33,422 nt of DNA, taken from positions 1,974,155 through 2,007,576 of the forward strand of contig CP070739.1 in the NCBI GenBank assembly GCA_020347705.1, in the 5' to 3' direction. Positions 24,179 through 32,829 of this stretch are shown here, one piece after another (position 1 is the stretch's first letter; the number at the start of each line of letters is the position of its first letter). Source of the DNA: Methanomassiliicoccales archaeon. Its GTDB lineage: Archaea > Thermoplasmatota > Thermoplasmata > GCA-020350865. The notes below the pieces were generated by a model. That model had not been told where the DNA came from. It was given only the letters and a program-made list of their open reading frames with translations, and did no database searches. The position numbers and the translations under genes are program-made.

Positions 24179-24769
24179 TTAATCGAAGGCAAAATGCCGC
24201 GGGATATATTTGAGTAGCTTTTTTGGCATGACATCGTCGATATTATTGATGTCATCATTATAGAGCGATATCAGTCTCTTTGAATGACGCTCGTACAGGC
24301 GCATCTTTTCCTTCTTCCGTTCTTTATAGACCTCTTCCTCCAATCCCCAGTATTCTATATAACATTGGCCTATAGGGATATAAAAATCGCAGTACAGTTC
24401 CTCCTCTATGGGCACCCTTCGTTCGTAGGCATGAACGATTCCCTGATGATATAACCAATTATCTATGATAACCTCTCCTCTGGACCGTACCCTGTGCCCG
24501 TCCTCGGTTACGAGGATACTGCGAAATCGCTTTCTATACTCTTTCGAGGCCATGGGATATTTTGAAGGAGGGCCTTTGGTGGAAGTGGCCAAAGAGGCTT
24601 TTTGCGTTTTAATTCGACAATCATAACATTGGGTGTGTTCTTTATCCTCCTTTCTAAACCATATACCACAGTTATTACATTTCACTACGATCTCTTTGTC
24701 TCGGAGCGTAAAACAATCTCCGCAGAGGGGATAAAAACCAGATTTTTTTCCGCAGACTTGACAGGGCAT
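24179..24769 (-). CDS. Zinc-ribbon protein with PD-(D/E)XK nuclease-like core
   Basis: 196 residues. The first 60 carry CxxC pairs: CQVC, CGDC, CNNC, CYDC, i.e. two zinc ribbons. The C-terminal part (about 90-175) has VRSRGEVIIDNWL, YERRVPIEE, YCDFYIP and CYIEYWG followed by YKERKKEKMRLYERH. This is the layout of small restriction-fold nucleases: a glutamate in the first helix, an aspartate before a strand, then ExW in place of ExK, and a basic helix. The missing lysine may be replaced by a residue in the next helix. Possible roles are DNA repair or RNA cleavage; none is established. It has its own promoter and converges on pfdB. Confidence 0.6.
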   Translation of the reverse strand: MPCQVCGKKSGFYPLCGDCFTLRDKEIVVKCNNCGIWFRKEDKEHTQCYDCRIKTQKASLATSTKGPPSKYPMASKEYRKRFRSILVTEDGHRVRSRGEVIIDNWLYHQGIVHAYERRVPIEEELYCDFYIPIGQCYIEYWGLEEEVYKERKKEKMRLYERHSKRLISLYNDDINNIDDVMPKKLLKYIPRHFAFD

Positions 24770-24863
24770 TCAAGGACCGAAAGACGAATACCTTGGTGTC
24801 TTAAAACTTTTTTGACTGAGCCTGTAATACCTGTGAATCAATGCCAATGGAGCAGAACCCTAA

Positions 24864-24873
24864 ACTTTTATAC
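24864..24873 (+). promoter_or_regulatory. TATA box of signal peptidase gene
   Basis: ACTTTTATAC lies 33 bases before the ATG at 24907, placing the transcript start at about 24897 with a leader of about 10 bases. An upstream in-frame ATG at 24841 lies ahead of this box and is therefore unlikely to be the start. Confidence 0.5.
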
Positions 24874-24906
24874 CCAAAACCTAATACACCACGCTATCGT
24901 GAGCCG

Positions 24907-26196
24907 ATGTCGTCAAAGATATGGAAGAAAGAGGGGGAAAAAAAGAAATCTGTCGAGGAGGACGAGGTAGATAGAGAACTAGATGACGAAATCGATAAAG
25001 AAAAAGTAGATGATGAGGAGGATGAGGAAGGGGAAGAAGAAGGTGAAGAGGAGAAGGAAGAAGAAGACAAAAAACCGTTTCGATCAGCGTTGTGGGATGT
25101 GATAAAGGATGTGGCCATCGCTTTTATTATCGTATTGATCATCATAGGTAGTATCTATATTTACACCGGCAATTGGCCCCCTGTGGTGGTTGTGGAATCT
25201 GACAGCATGCAGCACAGCGATGACGAGAGTTTTCTGGGTGTGATCGATACCGGTGATTTGGTGCTGGTAAAAAGTATCGAGAGCGAGGACGATGTCGTCT
25301 CTTACATGAAGGGAAAGAGAATAGGACATGAGACCTACAGCGAGTACGGTGATGTGCTGATCTATCGAAAAAACGGATATACCGACATCACGCCTGTAAT
25401 CCACCGAGCCTTGATTTGGGTGGAGTACAATGAAACCGGTGGCAGCTTCGATATTCCGGAGCTGCAATATCACGATGCACCGGAGGAGTGGTATGTTGTC
25501 TCCGGAGAAAATAGATGGTACGACCTCTCAGGTACCATCGTCTTGAGGAATATAGGTTACGAACCCAGAGATGTCAGCATAAATCTGAGAAACATTCTCA
25601 ACAACTTCCCCCCGGACACAGGACCGCACAGCGGATTCATCACCCTTGGGGACCACAATCGAGGCAATTACGATCAAAACATGCTGCCTGACGGGCACGG
25701 CGGCCGAGTACGGCCTGTTACCCCGGAATGGACCGTGGGCAAAGCCAGAGGTGAACTACCTTGGTTCGGACTGATAAAATTGTACTTCCAAGATAACTCC
25801 ATCACGGAGCGGGCTCCTTCCAACAGTTGGAACTTGCTCATCATTTGTCTTGTGCTCATCTTCGCGATACCGATTTCCCTGGATATAGTCTTGATATTAC
25901 TTGAAAGGAGGAGAGCTAAGAGGGAAGGGGAGGAAGAGGAAAAAGAAGAAGAGGGGGATGAGGAGGAAGAAGAAGAGGATGAGGAAGAGGGGGAAGATGA
26001 GAAAGAGGCCGAAGAGAAGGAGGAACCGCCCCCACCTGACGGTGAACTAGAAGAAGAACCACCGCCGCCGGATGACGAACTCGAAAGTGAAGATGATCTA
26101 CCTCCACCTGATGATTGGGAGGAGGAAGGGTCGCTGTCCGAAAAGAAAGATGAAGAAGCCAAGAAGATTAAATTTAAACGTCAAAAAAAAGGTTGA
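24907..26196 (+). CDS. Signal peptidase I, archaeal Ser-His-Asp type, with long charged tails
   Basis: 429 residues from the ATG at 24907, placed behind a TATA box. The core has the signal peptidase boxes: VVESDSMQHS with catalytic Ser100, VIHRA with His166 (the archaeal/ER pattern, where bacteria have lysine) and TLGDHN with Asp249. Helix 1 is at about 66-88 and a second helix at about 307-333, so the catalytic part faces outside. The first 60 residues are a K/E/D-rich cytoplasmic tail, and the last 95 are strongly acidic with PPPPD repeats, then basic. The core is larger than in Sec11 because of an insert between His166 and Asp249. It removes signal peptides from the many secreted proteins encoded here. 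Confidence 0.92.
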   Translation: MSSKIWKKEGEKKKSVEEDEVDRELDDEIDKEKVDDEEDEEGEEEGEEEKEEEDKKPFRSALWDVIKDVAIAFIIVLIIIGSIYIYTGNWPPVVVVESDSMQHSDDESFLGVIDTGDLVLVKSIESEDDVVSYMKGKRIGHETYSEYGDVLIYRKNGYTDITPVIHRALIWVEYNETGGSFDIPELQYHDAPEEWYVVSGENRWYDLSGTIVLRNIGYEPRDVSINLRNILNNFPPDTGPHSGFITLGDHNRGNYDQNMLPDGHGGRVRPVTPEWTVGKARGELPWFGLIKLYFQDNSITERAPSNSWNLLIICLVLIFAIPISLDIVLILLERRRAKREGEEEEKEEEGDEEEEEEDEEEGEDEKEAEEKEEPPPPDGELEEEPPPPDDELESEDDLPPPDDWEEEGSLSEKKDEEAKKIKFKRQKKG

Positions 26197-26245
26197 TGAT
26201 AAAGGATATAAGTGCATTGAAGAAAGTACAAGAAAGCGGGTAATG

Positions 26246-27496
26246 TCAAGTCCTTTGTGTGAAATCCAGGGTTGCCTGGATCTTTATTTTATGACCGTAC
26301 AGTTCCTTTATTATCTCATCTTCTTCTAGAACCTTTCTTGCTTCCACAATAGGTACGGAAAGCTGTATTTCCCTGGTTCTGCCGTATCTTCCCTTTGAGA
26401 TGACTCTCGCATGAATTATTCCCAGCATGTCCAGCTCTGAAAGTAGGTCAGTAATTCTTCTTTGTGTTAGAACGCTCACATCGATCTTCTTGCACAGCTC
26501 CTTGTATGTGCTGTAGACATCGCCGGTGTTTAGTTTCTCTGTGCCGCTCTCCTGGTTGAGTATCATCCCGAAAAGAAGGAGCTTGGACTGGGTGGGAAGC
26601 GTTCTGATAACCTCTGCAACGCAGTCCAGTTCGATCTTGTTTTTTGCCTTGTACACGTATGTTTCGGTGACCATTTTTTCCTTGTTCCGTTCGGCCAGCT
26701 CTCCAGCCACTCTAAGGAGTTCCAAGGCCCTTCTGGCATCGCCGTGCTCTTGGGCAGCCAGGGCCGCACAGATCGCTATCACGCTGGGCTCCACAACCCC
26801 TTCCCTGAAGGCCAACTCCGCTCGCTGCATCAGTATGTCCCGAAGCTGTTGAGCGTTGTAAGGAGGGAACACCATCTTCTCCTCACCAAGTCTGCTCTTA
26901 ATCCTTGGATCTAAAAATTCCGTGAACTTCAAATCGTTGGAGATACCGATTATGGAGACCTTGGCCTGCTTCAAATCATCGTTTATCTTCGAAAGATGAT
27001 AGAGCACGTCATCACCGCTTTTGTAGACCAGTTTATCTATCTCGTCCAAAATGATAACCGTCACTCTCGGTTCGAGGTCCATCTTTTCCTTTAGCCGGTT
27101 GTATACCTTTTCAGTAGGCCAACCGGTGAACGGGATATGTTCCTCCCAATCTTTTATGAACCTGTTCCCTATGTTGGCCAAGATTCCGTACTGTGTGTCC
27201 ACCACTTCGCAATTGATGTAAATATATTGAATGTTTTCCATATCCCCAGTGGATTTTTTGATCTCGTTTCCGAGGAATTTTACCACCGCGGTTTTACCTG
27301 TGCCTGTTTTTCCGAAGATGAGGACATTGGAGGGGCGATCACCCCTTAATGCTGTTGCCAAGATTGATGCCAATTGATCTATTTGATAATCCCTATGCGG
27401 AAGATTTTCAGGAATGTAAGATGGCCTTAATATATCCCTGTTCTTTTTGAACAACGTATCAGATTTTAAATAGGTCTGGAAGACAGTTTCTTCCAT
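26246..27496 (-). CDS. cdc6: Orc1/Cdc6 replication initiator
   Basis: 416 residues from ATG 27496, preceded by GGAGGATT at a 6-base spacing; an in-frame start at 27538 adds 14 residues without support. AAA+ motifs: Walker A GKTGTGKT (62-69), Walker B VIILDEID (D151, E152), sensor 1 at GISNDL, and the arginine-containing DPRIKSRLGEE. HGDARRALELLR is the sensor 2 helix. A winged-helix domain follows from about 300 (TQRRITDLLSELDMLGII). It binds origin DNA and loads MCM. It is followed by no other replication gene, and the 140 bases upstream contain inverted repeats. Length and motifs are those of an active paralogue. Confidence 0.96.
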   Translation of the reverse strand: MEETVFQTYLKSDTLFKKNRDILRPSYIPENLPHRDYQIDQLASILATALRGDRPSNVLIFGKTGTGKTAVVKFLGNEIKKSTGDMENIQYIYINCEVVDTQYGILANIGNRFIKDWEEHIPFTGWPTEKVYNRLKEKMDLEPRVTVIILDEIDKLVYKSGDDVLYHLSKINDDLKQAKVSIIGISNDLKFTEFLDPRIKSRLGEEKMVFPPYNAQQLRDILMQRAELAFREGVVEPSVIAICAALAAQEHGDARRALELLRVAGELAERNKEKMVTETYVYKAKNKIELDCVAEVIRTLPTQSKLLLFGMILNQESGTEKLNTGDVYSTYKELCKKIDVSVLTQRRITDLLSELDMLGIIHARVISKGRYGRTREIQLSVPIVEARKVLEEDEIIKELYGHKIKIQATLDFTQRT

Positions 27497-27535
27497 GTGA
27501 ATCCTCCCCCCAAAACCAATGCATTCATTAGAGCC

Positions 27536-27619
27536 CACCTAACGAGGAGTGCATCAAGGTTTAGGTGTGAAAAGGTGTATCGTAAAATGAGTACTAAAAT
27601 CTTTCTTTTGAGTTTTACG
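27536..27619. other. Two inverted repeats upstream of cdc6, possible origin or autoregulatory site
   Basis: CACCTAA (27536-27542) pairs with TTAGGTG (27561-27567), and CGTAAAA (27581-27587) pairs with TTTTACG (27613-27619); both are exact 7-bp inverted repeats. Just beyond lie TTGTTTAAC and TTGTTAACC (27620-27640). Archaeal origins often sit beside cdc6, but no classical origin recognition box is recognised here, so this is only a candidate. Confidence 0.3.
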
Positions 27620-27634
27620 ATTGTTTAACTTTTG

Positions 27635-28222
27635 TTAACCGGATTCAACCTCGAACAAGTCGTCATGACCTGGTATGATAACGTCTGCGATATCAACGAT
27701 CTTTTTCATACTTGAGAGTGCAATTTGTGGGTTGAAATTGATTCCAGGTGGAACCCATTTTATGTAGTTGTCCTTAATCGGCAGGGCATCTCCAGCGATA
27801 ACGTACACTCTCGATTTTTCAGGTGAATCCACCACCACAGATATACTGCCATAGGTGTGACACGGTGTCTCGATTATTTTGATATTTGTACTCAACTCGA
27901 AGTCTCCTTCTATTACATGAACCTCTTTGAGTCTTGGAGGAAATTCTTTGGCGTGAGCTAAGAATTTTGCCTTTCGAAATAAAGCGTTGTTCCCCATGTG
28001 ATCCTGATGAAGATGCGTGTTGATAACGATGTCGATATCATCCTGAGAAAGACCGTGCTTTGACAATCCCTTCAAAATCTTATCACGTTCACCGGGAATG
28101 CCAGAATCGACGATAATATTGCGCTTATCATCCCTCACCAAGGTCACTGTGGAGCTTGCCCGCAATATCATACCAAGGCTGTTTCTTACAAGAAAACCAG
28201 GTTTGATTACACTTATCATCAT
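27635..28222 (-). CDS. MBL-fold metallo-hydrolase
   Basis: 195 residues. The metallo-beta-lactamase motif H70-x-H72-x-D74-H75 (NTHLHQDHMGN) is intact, with further ligands in ETPCHTYGSISV (His), IAGDALP (Asp) and IIPGHDD (His), enough for a two-metal site. The small size and IIVDSGIPGERDKIL start resemble glyoxalase II/lactonase-like members. The substrate cannot be told. ATG codons at residues 1 and 2 are both possible. Monocistronic, between the cdc6 upstream region and the divergent secreted protein. Confidence 0.88.
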   Translation of the reverse strand: MMISVIKPGFLVRNSLGMILRASSTVTLVRDDKRNIIVDSGIPGERDKILKGLSKHGLSQDDIDIVINTHLHQDHMGNNALFRKAKFLAHAKEFPPRLKEVHVIEGDFELSTNIKIIETPCHTYGSISVVVDSPEKSRVYVIAGDALPIKDNYIKWVPPGINFNPQIALSSMKKIVDIADVIIPGHDDLFEVESG

Positions 28223-28418
28223 CGAAACACCGAATATTGAAATACGATTAAAGAAGTATATGACAAAAAGGTTTTTGTATGTAACGGATGCTGAAAGACT
28301 CCTATGTGGTACCCATGTAGGGCAAAATTTATTATACTGTAAGTAACATTATAGCAAATAGTCCAAGTATACAATGCCAGTTGAAATAGAAACTCATTAT
28401 TCAAGTTGAGGTGCTAGT

Positions 28419-30218
28419 ATGGAGAAAATCCTTGTTGTTGTCCTAAGTGTTATGGCTTTAAGTGTGACAGCTGTTGACGGTTACGTTGAATACACGGGTG
28501 TGGAGCTTCCAGGATTCACATCTCAGGAAGAGGAGACGGAGGAGATCCAATGGAGCACCATCGAATCCGTGAAAATGCCTGAAAACAAGCTGAGAGAAAT
28601 CGTGCACTACGACCATATCATACGCATCGAGTTGTATTTTTTAAATAAAACAAGCGGCAACTGGACCTATTGGGCTTTAGATGTGAGCGGCCAGGAATTG
28701 ATAAAAATACCGGGTATAGATGCAAAACCCGACGGTTTCGGTGAGGGTCATTCTGCCATGTTTCTGAGAAGAGAGCTCTCTGCCCAGTTCACCGTGTTTT
28801 TAGACGACAGTGATGGAGAGTCCATCACCTCTGATGGAGAATATGATATACAAAGAAATGAATACACGGACCTTGCCGAGCAGAAATTGATTCGTTTCGA
28901 CACGAACGCGAATATATCTGTAGATGAACTACCGAGCACCAATATTCCGCTTTCGTTCAGCGGATTCATGAGGAGCTATCTTGATCCCCATGCACCAAAA
29001 CTCGAAACATTAGAGGATTCGGTTTACGGTACAGGACAGACCATCACACTGGGTGATACCGGCGAATGGGTGGATGAGGCAACCTGGACCGACCTTACAT
29101 ATGAATGGGTGGCCGAAAGGGGAGAAGTTATTGCGGATTACGAGACTATACTCATCAACGTATCCATGGACTTAGGCGACGAGGACTTCTCAATTCCCTT
29201 CATGGAGAGGATATGGATATCAAATGAGGTATCTGTTCCTGTGAAGCAGTTCATTCATTCAAACACCAGCTGGGACACCGAGGATGATTTTGGTTATATC
29301 CTCCTTCAAAACACGTTCGTTTTGCGGGATGGTGGCTTTACCGAGGGCAATCAACCCATACCATGGGACGACTGTACTGGGTATCATTGGCTTGATACTC
29401 ATCCTTTGGCCAAAACAGAGGAATGGGACAAGAACTACATGCCGAAATCAGGCTCCGGATTCGAGGATTCTAGCTTCAATTGGAAGCCGGAGGATGCCAT
29501 AGATTTTCTCAAGGTGACAGAGCCTTCCGAAGAACTTAAAGAATTCTTGAGCGAGAACCGCGATGCCATTGTAACCAGCGCCACCTACAACGCGAGCAAG
29601 GATGATACGGATCCAACTGGTAAGGCAGGCCAATACTGGTGGAACCTGACATTTGGGGAAAAGGTTGAAGGTGGCGGCTGGGGTAGTAGACATGAGAAGA
29701 GGTATCGGGTGCTGTTGTACAATGAAACCACCTTCTATATAGACCCGCTGGAACCGGACCCAGAAAAACGGGTTAAGCATGAAAGCGAAGTTCGATTGGA
29801 TGCCGATTACGGGGTGCTCGGCGGTACTTCACCCCTTACACCAGAGGATATATCCACTGAAACCGTGACAATGGCATCCAGTGAGGAGATCTTTAAAACC
29901 GACGATAAGGTGATCCAGAATTTTTATACAACCCCTGCAGGTCTACCCCTTGAAGAATTGGATTGGGGAGATGGAGACGGAGCAGGGTATTCATTGGGTA
30001 CAAGTAGTGGTGAGCAAGGCGGGGGTATGGACCTGATAGCCACTCTTACAGGCATCCAAACCCAAGTATGGGGAAAATATACCTGGTCCGTATCAGAGGA
30101 GGATTTGATGCAGGGCGGCACAATGGCAAGTGCCAGCCTTGACGCCGAGACAGGACGCATAATAAGCATCATGGAGATAAAAGGCACCGCCTTACAAAAT
30201 GCTTTCAAATTCGGGTGA
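28419..30218 (+). CDS. Secreted protein of unknown function
   Basis: 599 residues with a clear signal peptide (ILVVVLSVMALSVTAVDG, cleavage near 21) and no later membrane helix or PGF-type anchor. The mature protein is acidic, rich in W, T, D and E, with several N-glycosylation sequons (NKTSGNWT, NVSM, NASK, NLT, NETT), as expected for an archaeal exoprotein. A glycine-rich, acidic loop GDGDGAGYSLGTSSGEQGGG occurs near 525-545. No domain is recognised. The ATG follows GAGGTG at about 8 bases. It has its own promoter and converges on the zinc-ribbon membrane protein gene. Confidence 0.75.
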   Translation: MEKILVVVLSVMALSVTAVDGYVEYTGVELPGFTSQEEETEEIQWSTIESVKMPENKLREIVHYDHIIRIELYFLNKTSGNWTYWALDVSGQELIKIPGIDAKPDGFGEGHSAMFLRRELSAQFTVFLDDSDGESITSDGEYDIQRNEYTDLAEQKLIRFDTNANISVDELPSTNIPLSFSGFMRSYLDPHAPKLETLEDSVYGTGQTITLGDTGEWVDEATWTDLTYEWVAERGEVIADYETILINVSMDLGDEDFSIPFMERIWISNEVSVPVKQFIHSNTSWDTEDDFGYILLQNTFVLRDGGFTEGNQPIPWDDCTGYHWLDTHPLAKTEEWDKNYMPKSGSGFEDSSFNWKPEDAIDFLKVTEPSEELKEFLSENRDAIVTSATYNASKDDTDPTGKAGQYWWNLTFGEKVEGGGWGSRHEKRYRVLLYNETTFYIDPLEPDPEKRVKHESEVRLDADYGVLGGTSPLTPEDISTETVTMASSEEIFKTDDKVIQNFYTTPAGLPLEELDWGDGDGAGYSLGTSSGEQGGGMDLIATLTGIQTQVWGKYTWSVSEEDLMQGGTMASASLDAETGRIISIMEIKGTALQNAFKFG

Positions 30219-30326
30219 AGGTCGGATATTGGTTCCAACTTCTACGGTTCATTATTTTCCAATGTAATTTATAGTATCTACCTATTTTTAAAAAGAACAA
30301 GCGTAAGTGATTGAAAAAAAATCTAT

Positions 30327-31001
30327 CTATCCGATTCTGCCTTCCACCCCGCAATGTGGGCACTTCATCTTCTGGCCAAGCATGGCCATATTGATCTGCA
30401 TGTTGCCCTGGCATTTCGGGCATTTGATAACCACTATCTTCGGTTTTGGCTGGGTGGTTGGAGAAGGTTGTGCTGCTACTACCTGCGGTTGGGTTTGGAC
30501 GGTTTGTGTTGCGACGACCGTAGGTTGTACAACCACCTGTTCTGGTCTAGCCTGAACTGCTTGGGTTGTGGTAACTGCAGGCTTTTGTGCCGCCACCTGG
30601 GGTTGGGCCTGCACCTGCTGAACAGTCGGCTGAGCTGGAGTTGGGCCCTCTGCCGCAACCTCTGTTACCATTGTTTCGGCTTCTATCGGGACACCAGCAC
30701 TTTCCATGGAGGCCATATACCTGGACTTTTTAATGTTCACGCTGATCAAGGTGATGCCGATGACCAAAAAAAAGGCCATTTTCAGTAGATTCACCATTTT
30801 CTGATACTCATCATCAACAGAATATAGTAAGATAAGCAGGACCCCCGCGAATATTGCCAAGCCTCCTGCGACATAGATTAATTTCTTGCCTGATTTGTAT
30901 CTGGCCGTCTCGTTGTTCTCGATCTGGGTCTTGGAAGGAAGGAACAAAGCCGCTACAAGGGAAATTGCACCCACGATTATGGCAAGAACAATATCTATCA
31001 A
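30327..31001 (-). CDS. Three-helix membrane protein with C-terminal zinc ribbon
   Basis: 224 residues. Three hydrophobic helices at about 2-22, 40-61 and 72-91 form an N-terminal membrane part. A low-complexity linker of about 90 residues made of Q, V, P, T and A (for example VQAQPQVAAQKPAVTTTQ) follows. The C-terminus is a zinc ribbon with C194/C197 and C214/C217 (CPKC...CPHCG), presumably in the cytoplasm. This is a membrane-tethered zinc ribbon of unknown partner. It is divergent from another membrane protein that also has a zinc ribbon, across a 192-base AT-rich spacer with repeated motifs. No catalytic motif is seen. Confidence 0.75.
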   Translation of the reverse strand: MIDIVLAIIVGAISLVAALFLPSKTQIENNETARYKSGKKLIYVAGGLAIFAGVLLILLYSVDDEYQKMVNLLKMAFFLVIGITLISVNIKKSRYMASMESAGVPIEAETMVTEVAAEGPTPAQPTVQQVQAQPQVAAQKPAVTTTQAVQARPEQVVVQPTVVATQTVQTQPQVVAAQPSPTTQPKPKIVVIKCPKCQGNMQINMAMLGQKMKCPHCGVEGRIG

Positions 31002-31066
31002 ATATTCAGCCTCATGCGCCCATTTTAATTATAAATTTCATATGTTTGTGGATATCCATATAGATG

Positions 31067-31158
31067 ATAATCTATATATAATATTTTGCTAATTTATAAC
31101 CATGTAATTATTTATCTATATATCAGATTTATGAATAAAAAGTAATAATCTATTTATA
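31067..31158. repeat. Three copies of an AT-rich 14-mer in a divergent promoter
   Basis: ATAATCTATATATA (31067-31080), TTTATCTATATATC (31111-31124) and ATAATCTATTTATA (31145-31158) are closely related and share the strand. The last overlaps the TATA box (TTTATAAGG) of the gene at 31194. They could be tandem regulator sites or duplicated TATA elements serving both directions. Confidence 0.35.
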
Positions 31159-31193
31159 AGGATTAAGTTATCACCTGGCTTGAGGCTTGAGGT

Positions 31194-32720
31194 ATGAGCT
31201 CCTTTCTCGCAAAAAAACATAAGCACCTCTCCATGATTCTGTGCATCCTAAGTCTCCTTCTCATAATTCTGTCTCAGACTGTTTCATGGTTCGTGCTGGA
31301 TGCGGATAAGAATATAGCTGGGCTCGCAGATATCAACCTCGAAGCCGATTTCTACCAGTCCGGCGTCTCCTTCACGGCCACGGCCAGTGTAGAGGCAGGG
31401 GGCATTGGAGGCATGATCGGTGGAATAGCCGACTTAGGCAGCGTGGCCGGAGACGGCAACATCACGATCTCCGATGAAGTCTATTATTATGAAGGATTGT
31501 ACAGATTGCAGGGCGTGGTAGGCGTTCTGTACGACACCACCAAGAATGCGGATTACACTGTGAACATTCAGACTTGGAACTCCACGAACACTTGGGTTTG
31601 GGTGAACACGCACACAGATCTCATTCCATGGTGGCCTGAAGGTCTTGGACAGGAAATTACGATCACTATCAAACTAAATCAGACTGACAACGTGAAAAAT
31701 GTGCAGATCAACAAGGTTTGGATCGATATTTATACGGATTGGGACGAGGCCGAAAGGAAATATCAGAAGTTGATGGAGAAAGCCTGGGAGATCTCACCAG
31801 GGGATTTTCTTTATAAGGAAGGAGACGAGAAGATATACAAGCAACCAATAGCAGTTGAGAAGGAATGGGGCGACAAGATCGGTATTATCGCCATGGTGGA
31901 CCTGACGTTGACAGACAACGATAATGAAAAAGATATCGTTCAAGTCAGGCCCTTTCCCTCGAACACCCATCCCCAGAAGATAGTGAATGTCAGACCCGTT
32001 CCCCAGGCGCAGTTCATATCGATCATACTCATGTTTCTCTCCTTTCCCATGAGCATTATCGCCGCTATTCTCGTCATCTTGGGAATCCTGTTCATTTACC
32101 TTGAAAAAAGAAGAGCAAAACATATTCTGTTCTCTGCGGCTCTTTTGGAGATACTTGCGGTGATATTCTTTGTGAACGGAGCCAATACACTCCTTAATCT
32201 CATCGATTTTTTAACGGAAGAGGATTACACATGGAACACCCTTGGACTTTTAATCCCGCTTCTCGCGGGAATTCTTCTTTTCATCGCGTTTTTGCTAGAG
32301 ACAATATACAGGCCAAAAGAGGAACCCGAAAAGGAGATCAAGTTCGATATATCAGGGGCCATTTCAGAGGAAGAAGAGATTTCGGAGGAGGAATTCGAAT
32401 GCCCAGCATGCGGCAAGATGTTCACTGAGATGGTATCGTCCTGCCCTGAGTGCGGGGCAGAGTTCGAGGGCGTCGAAGAGGATGAGGAAGAGGATGAGGA
32501 GGGGGAAGAGAAGGAAGAGGATGAGGAAGAGAAGCCCCGCAAAATCGAGAAAGAAGTTCCTGAGAAGGAAGCAAAGGGTAAAGATAAAATCCAAGAAAAA
32601 GAAGCGGATTCGAAGGTGATTGAAGAGGAAGTTTCAAAGGATGCACATGAGGAGAAGGAGCAAAAGAAGCCAAAGAAAAGACCCAAAAAAAGACGCAAGA
32701 GGAGTAAAAAATCGGTTTGA
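31194..32720 (+). CDS. Four-helix membrane protein with extracellular domain, zinc ribbon and charged tail
   Basis: 508 residues. Helix 1 is at about 13-33, followed by an extracellular beta-rich domain of about 230 residues with N-glycosylation sites (NITISD, NSTN, NQTD). Helices 2-4 lie at about 277-303, 311-330 and 348-366. The cytoplasmic C-terminus starts with a zinc ribbon, C403/C406 and C417/C420 (CPACG...CPECG), then runs into a long E/D/K-rich stretch and ends in a basic tail (KKRPKKRRKRSKK). GAGGT sits immediately upstream of the ATG and GAGGCT about 8 bases upstream. The membrane-plus-zinc-ribbon design is shared with the divergent neighbour, and the charged tail with the signal peptidase. 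Function is unknown. Confidence 0.78.
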   Translation: MSSFLAKKHKHLSMILCILSLLLIILSQTVSWFVLDADKNIAGLADINLEADFYQSGVSFTATASVEAGGIGGMIGGIADLGSVAGDGNITISDEVYYYEGLYRLQGVVGVLYDTTKNADYTVNIQTWNSTNTWVWVNTHTDLIPWWPEGLGQEITITIKLNQTDNVKNVQINKVWIDIYTDWDEAERKYQKLMEKAWEISPGDFLYKEGDEKIYKQPIAVEKEWGDKIGIIAMVDLTLTDNDNEKDIVQVRPFPSNTHPQKIVNVRPVPQAQFISIILMFLSFPMSIIAAILVILGILFIYLEKRRAKHILFSAALLEILAVIFFVNGANTLLNLIDFLTEEDYTWNTLGLLIPLLAGILLFIAFLLETIYRPKEEPEKEIKFDISGAISEEEEISEEEFECPACGKMFTEMVSSCPECGAEFEGVEEDEEEDEEGEEKEEDEEEKPRKIEKEVPEKEAKGKDKIQEKEADSKVIEEEVSKDAHEEKEQKKPKKRPKKRRKRSKKSV

Positions 32721-32829
32721 AGGCAAATATATAATGAGTCAGAATATGGTATTTGAGTTAAATATATATATACAACTGTACATATAAAGAAACTATAATC
32801 GATGGATATGATAAACTGGGGCTGAACTT

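Noticed and set aside
24841-24906. Longer signal peptidase starting at ATG 24841
   Set aside because: This ATG precedes the TATA box, and the added residues are not typical of an N-terminus.
25674-26162. Serine/proline-rich reading frame on the minus strand opposite the signal peptidase tail
   Set aside because: It is the complement of the GAG/GAA-rich coding tail; low complexity with no start signals.
27497-27640. Definite replication origin
   Set aside because: No classical origin recognition box or A/T unwinding element is clear; kept only as a low-confidence candidate.
32225-32698. 157-codon minus-strand serine-rich frame opposite the membrane protein tail
   Set aside because: Mirror image of the acidic/lysine-rich C-terminus of the real gene.
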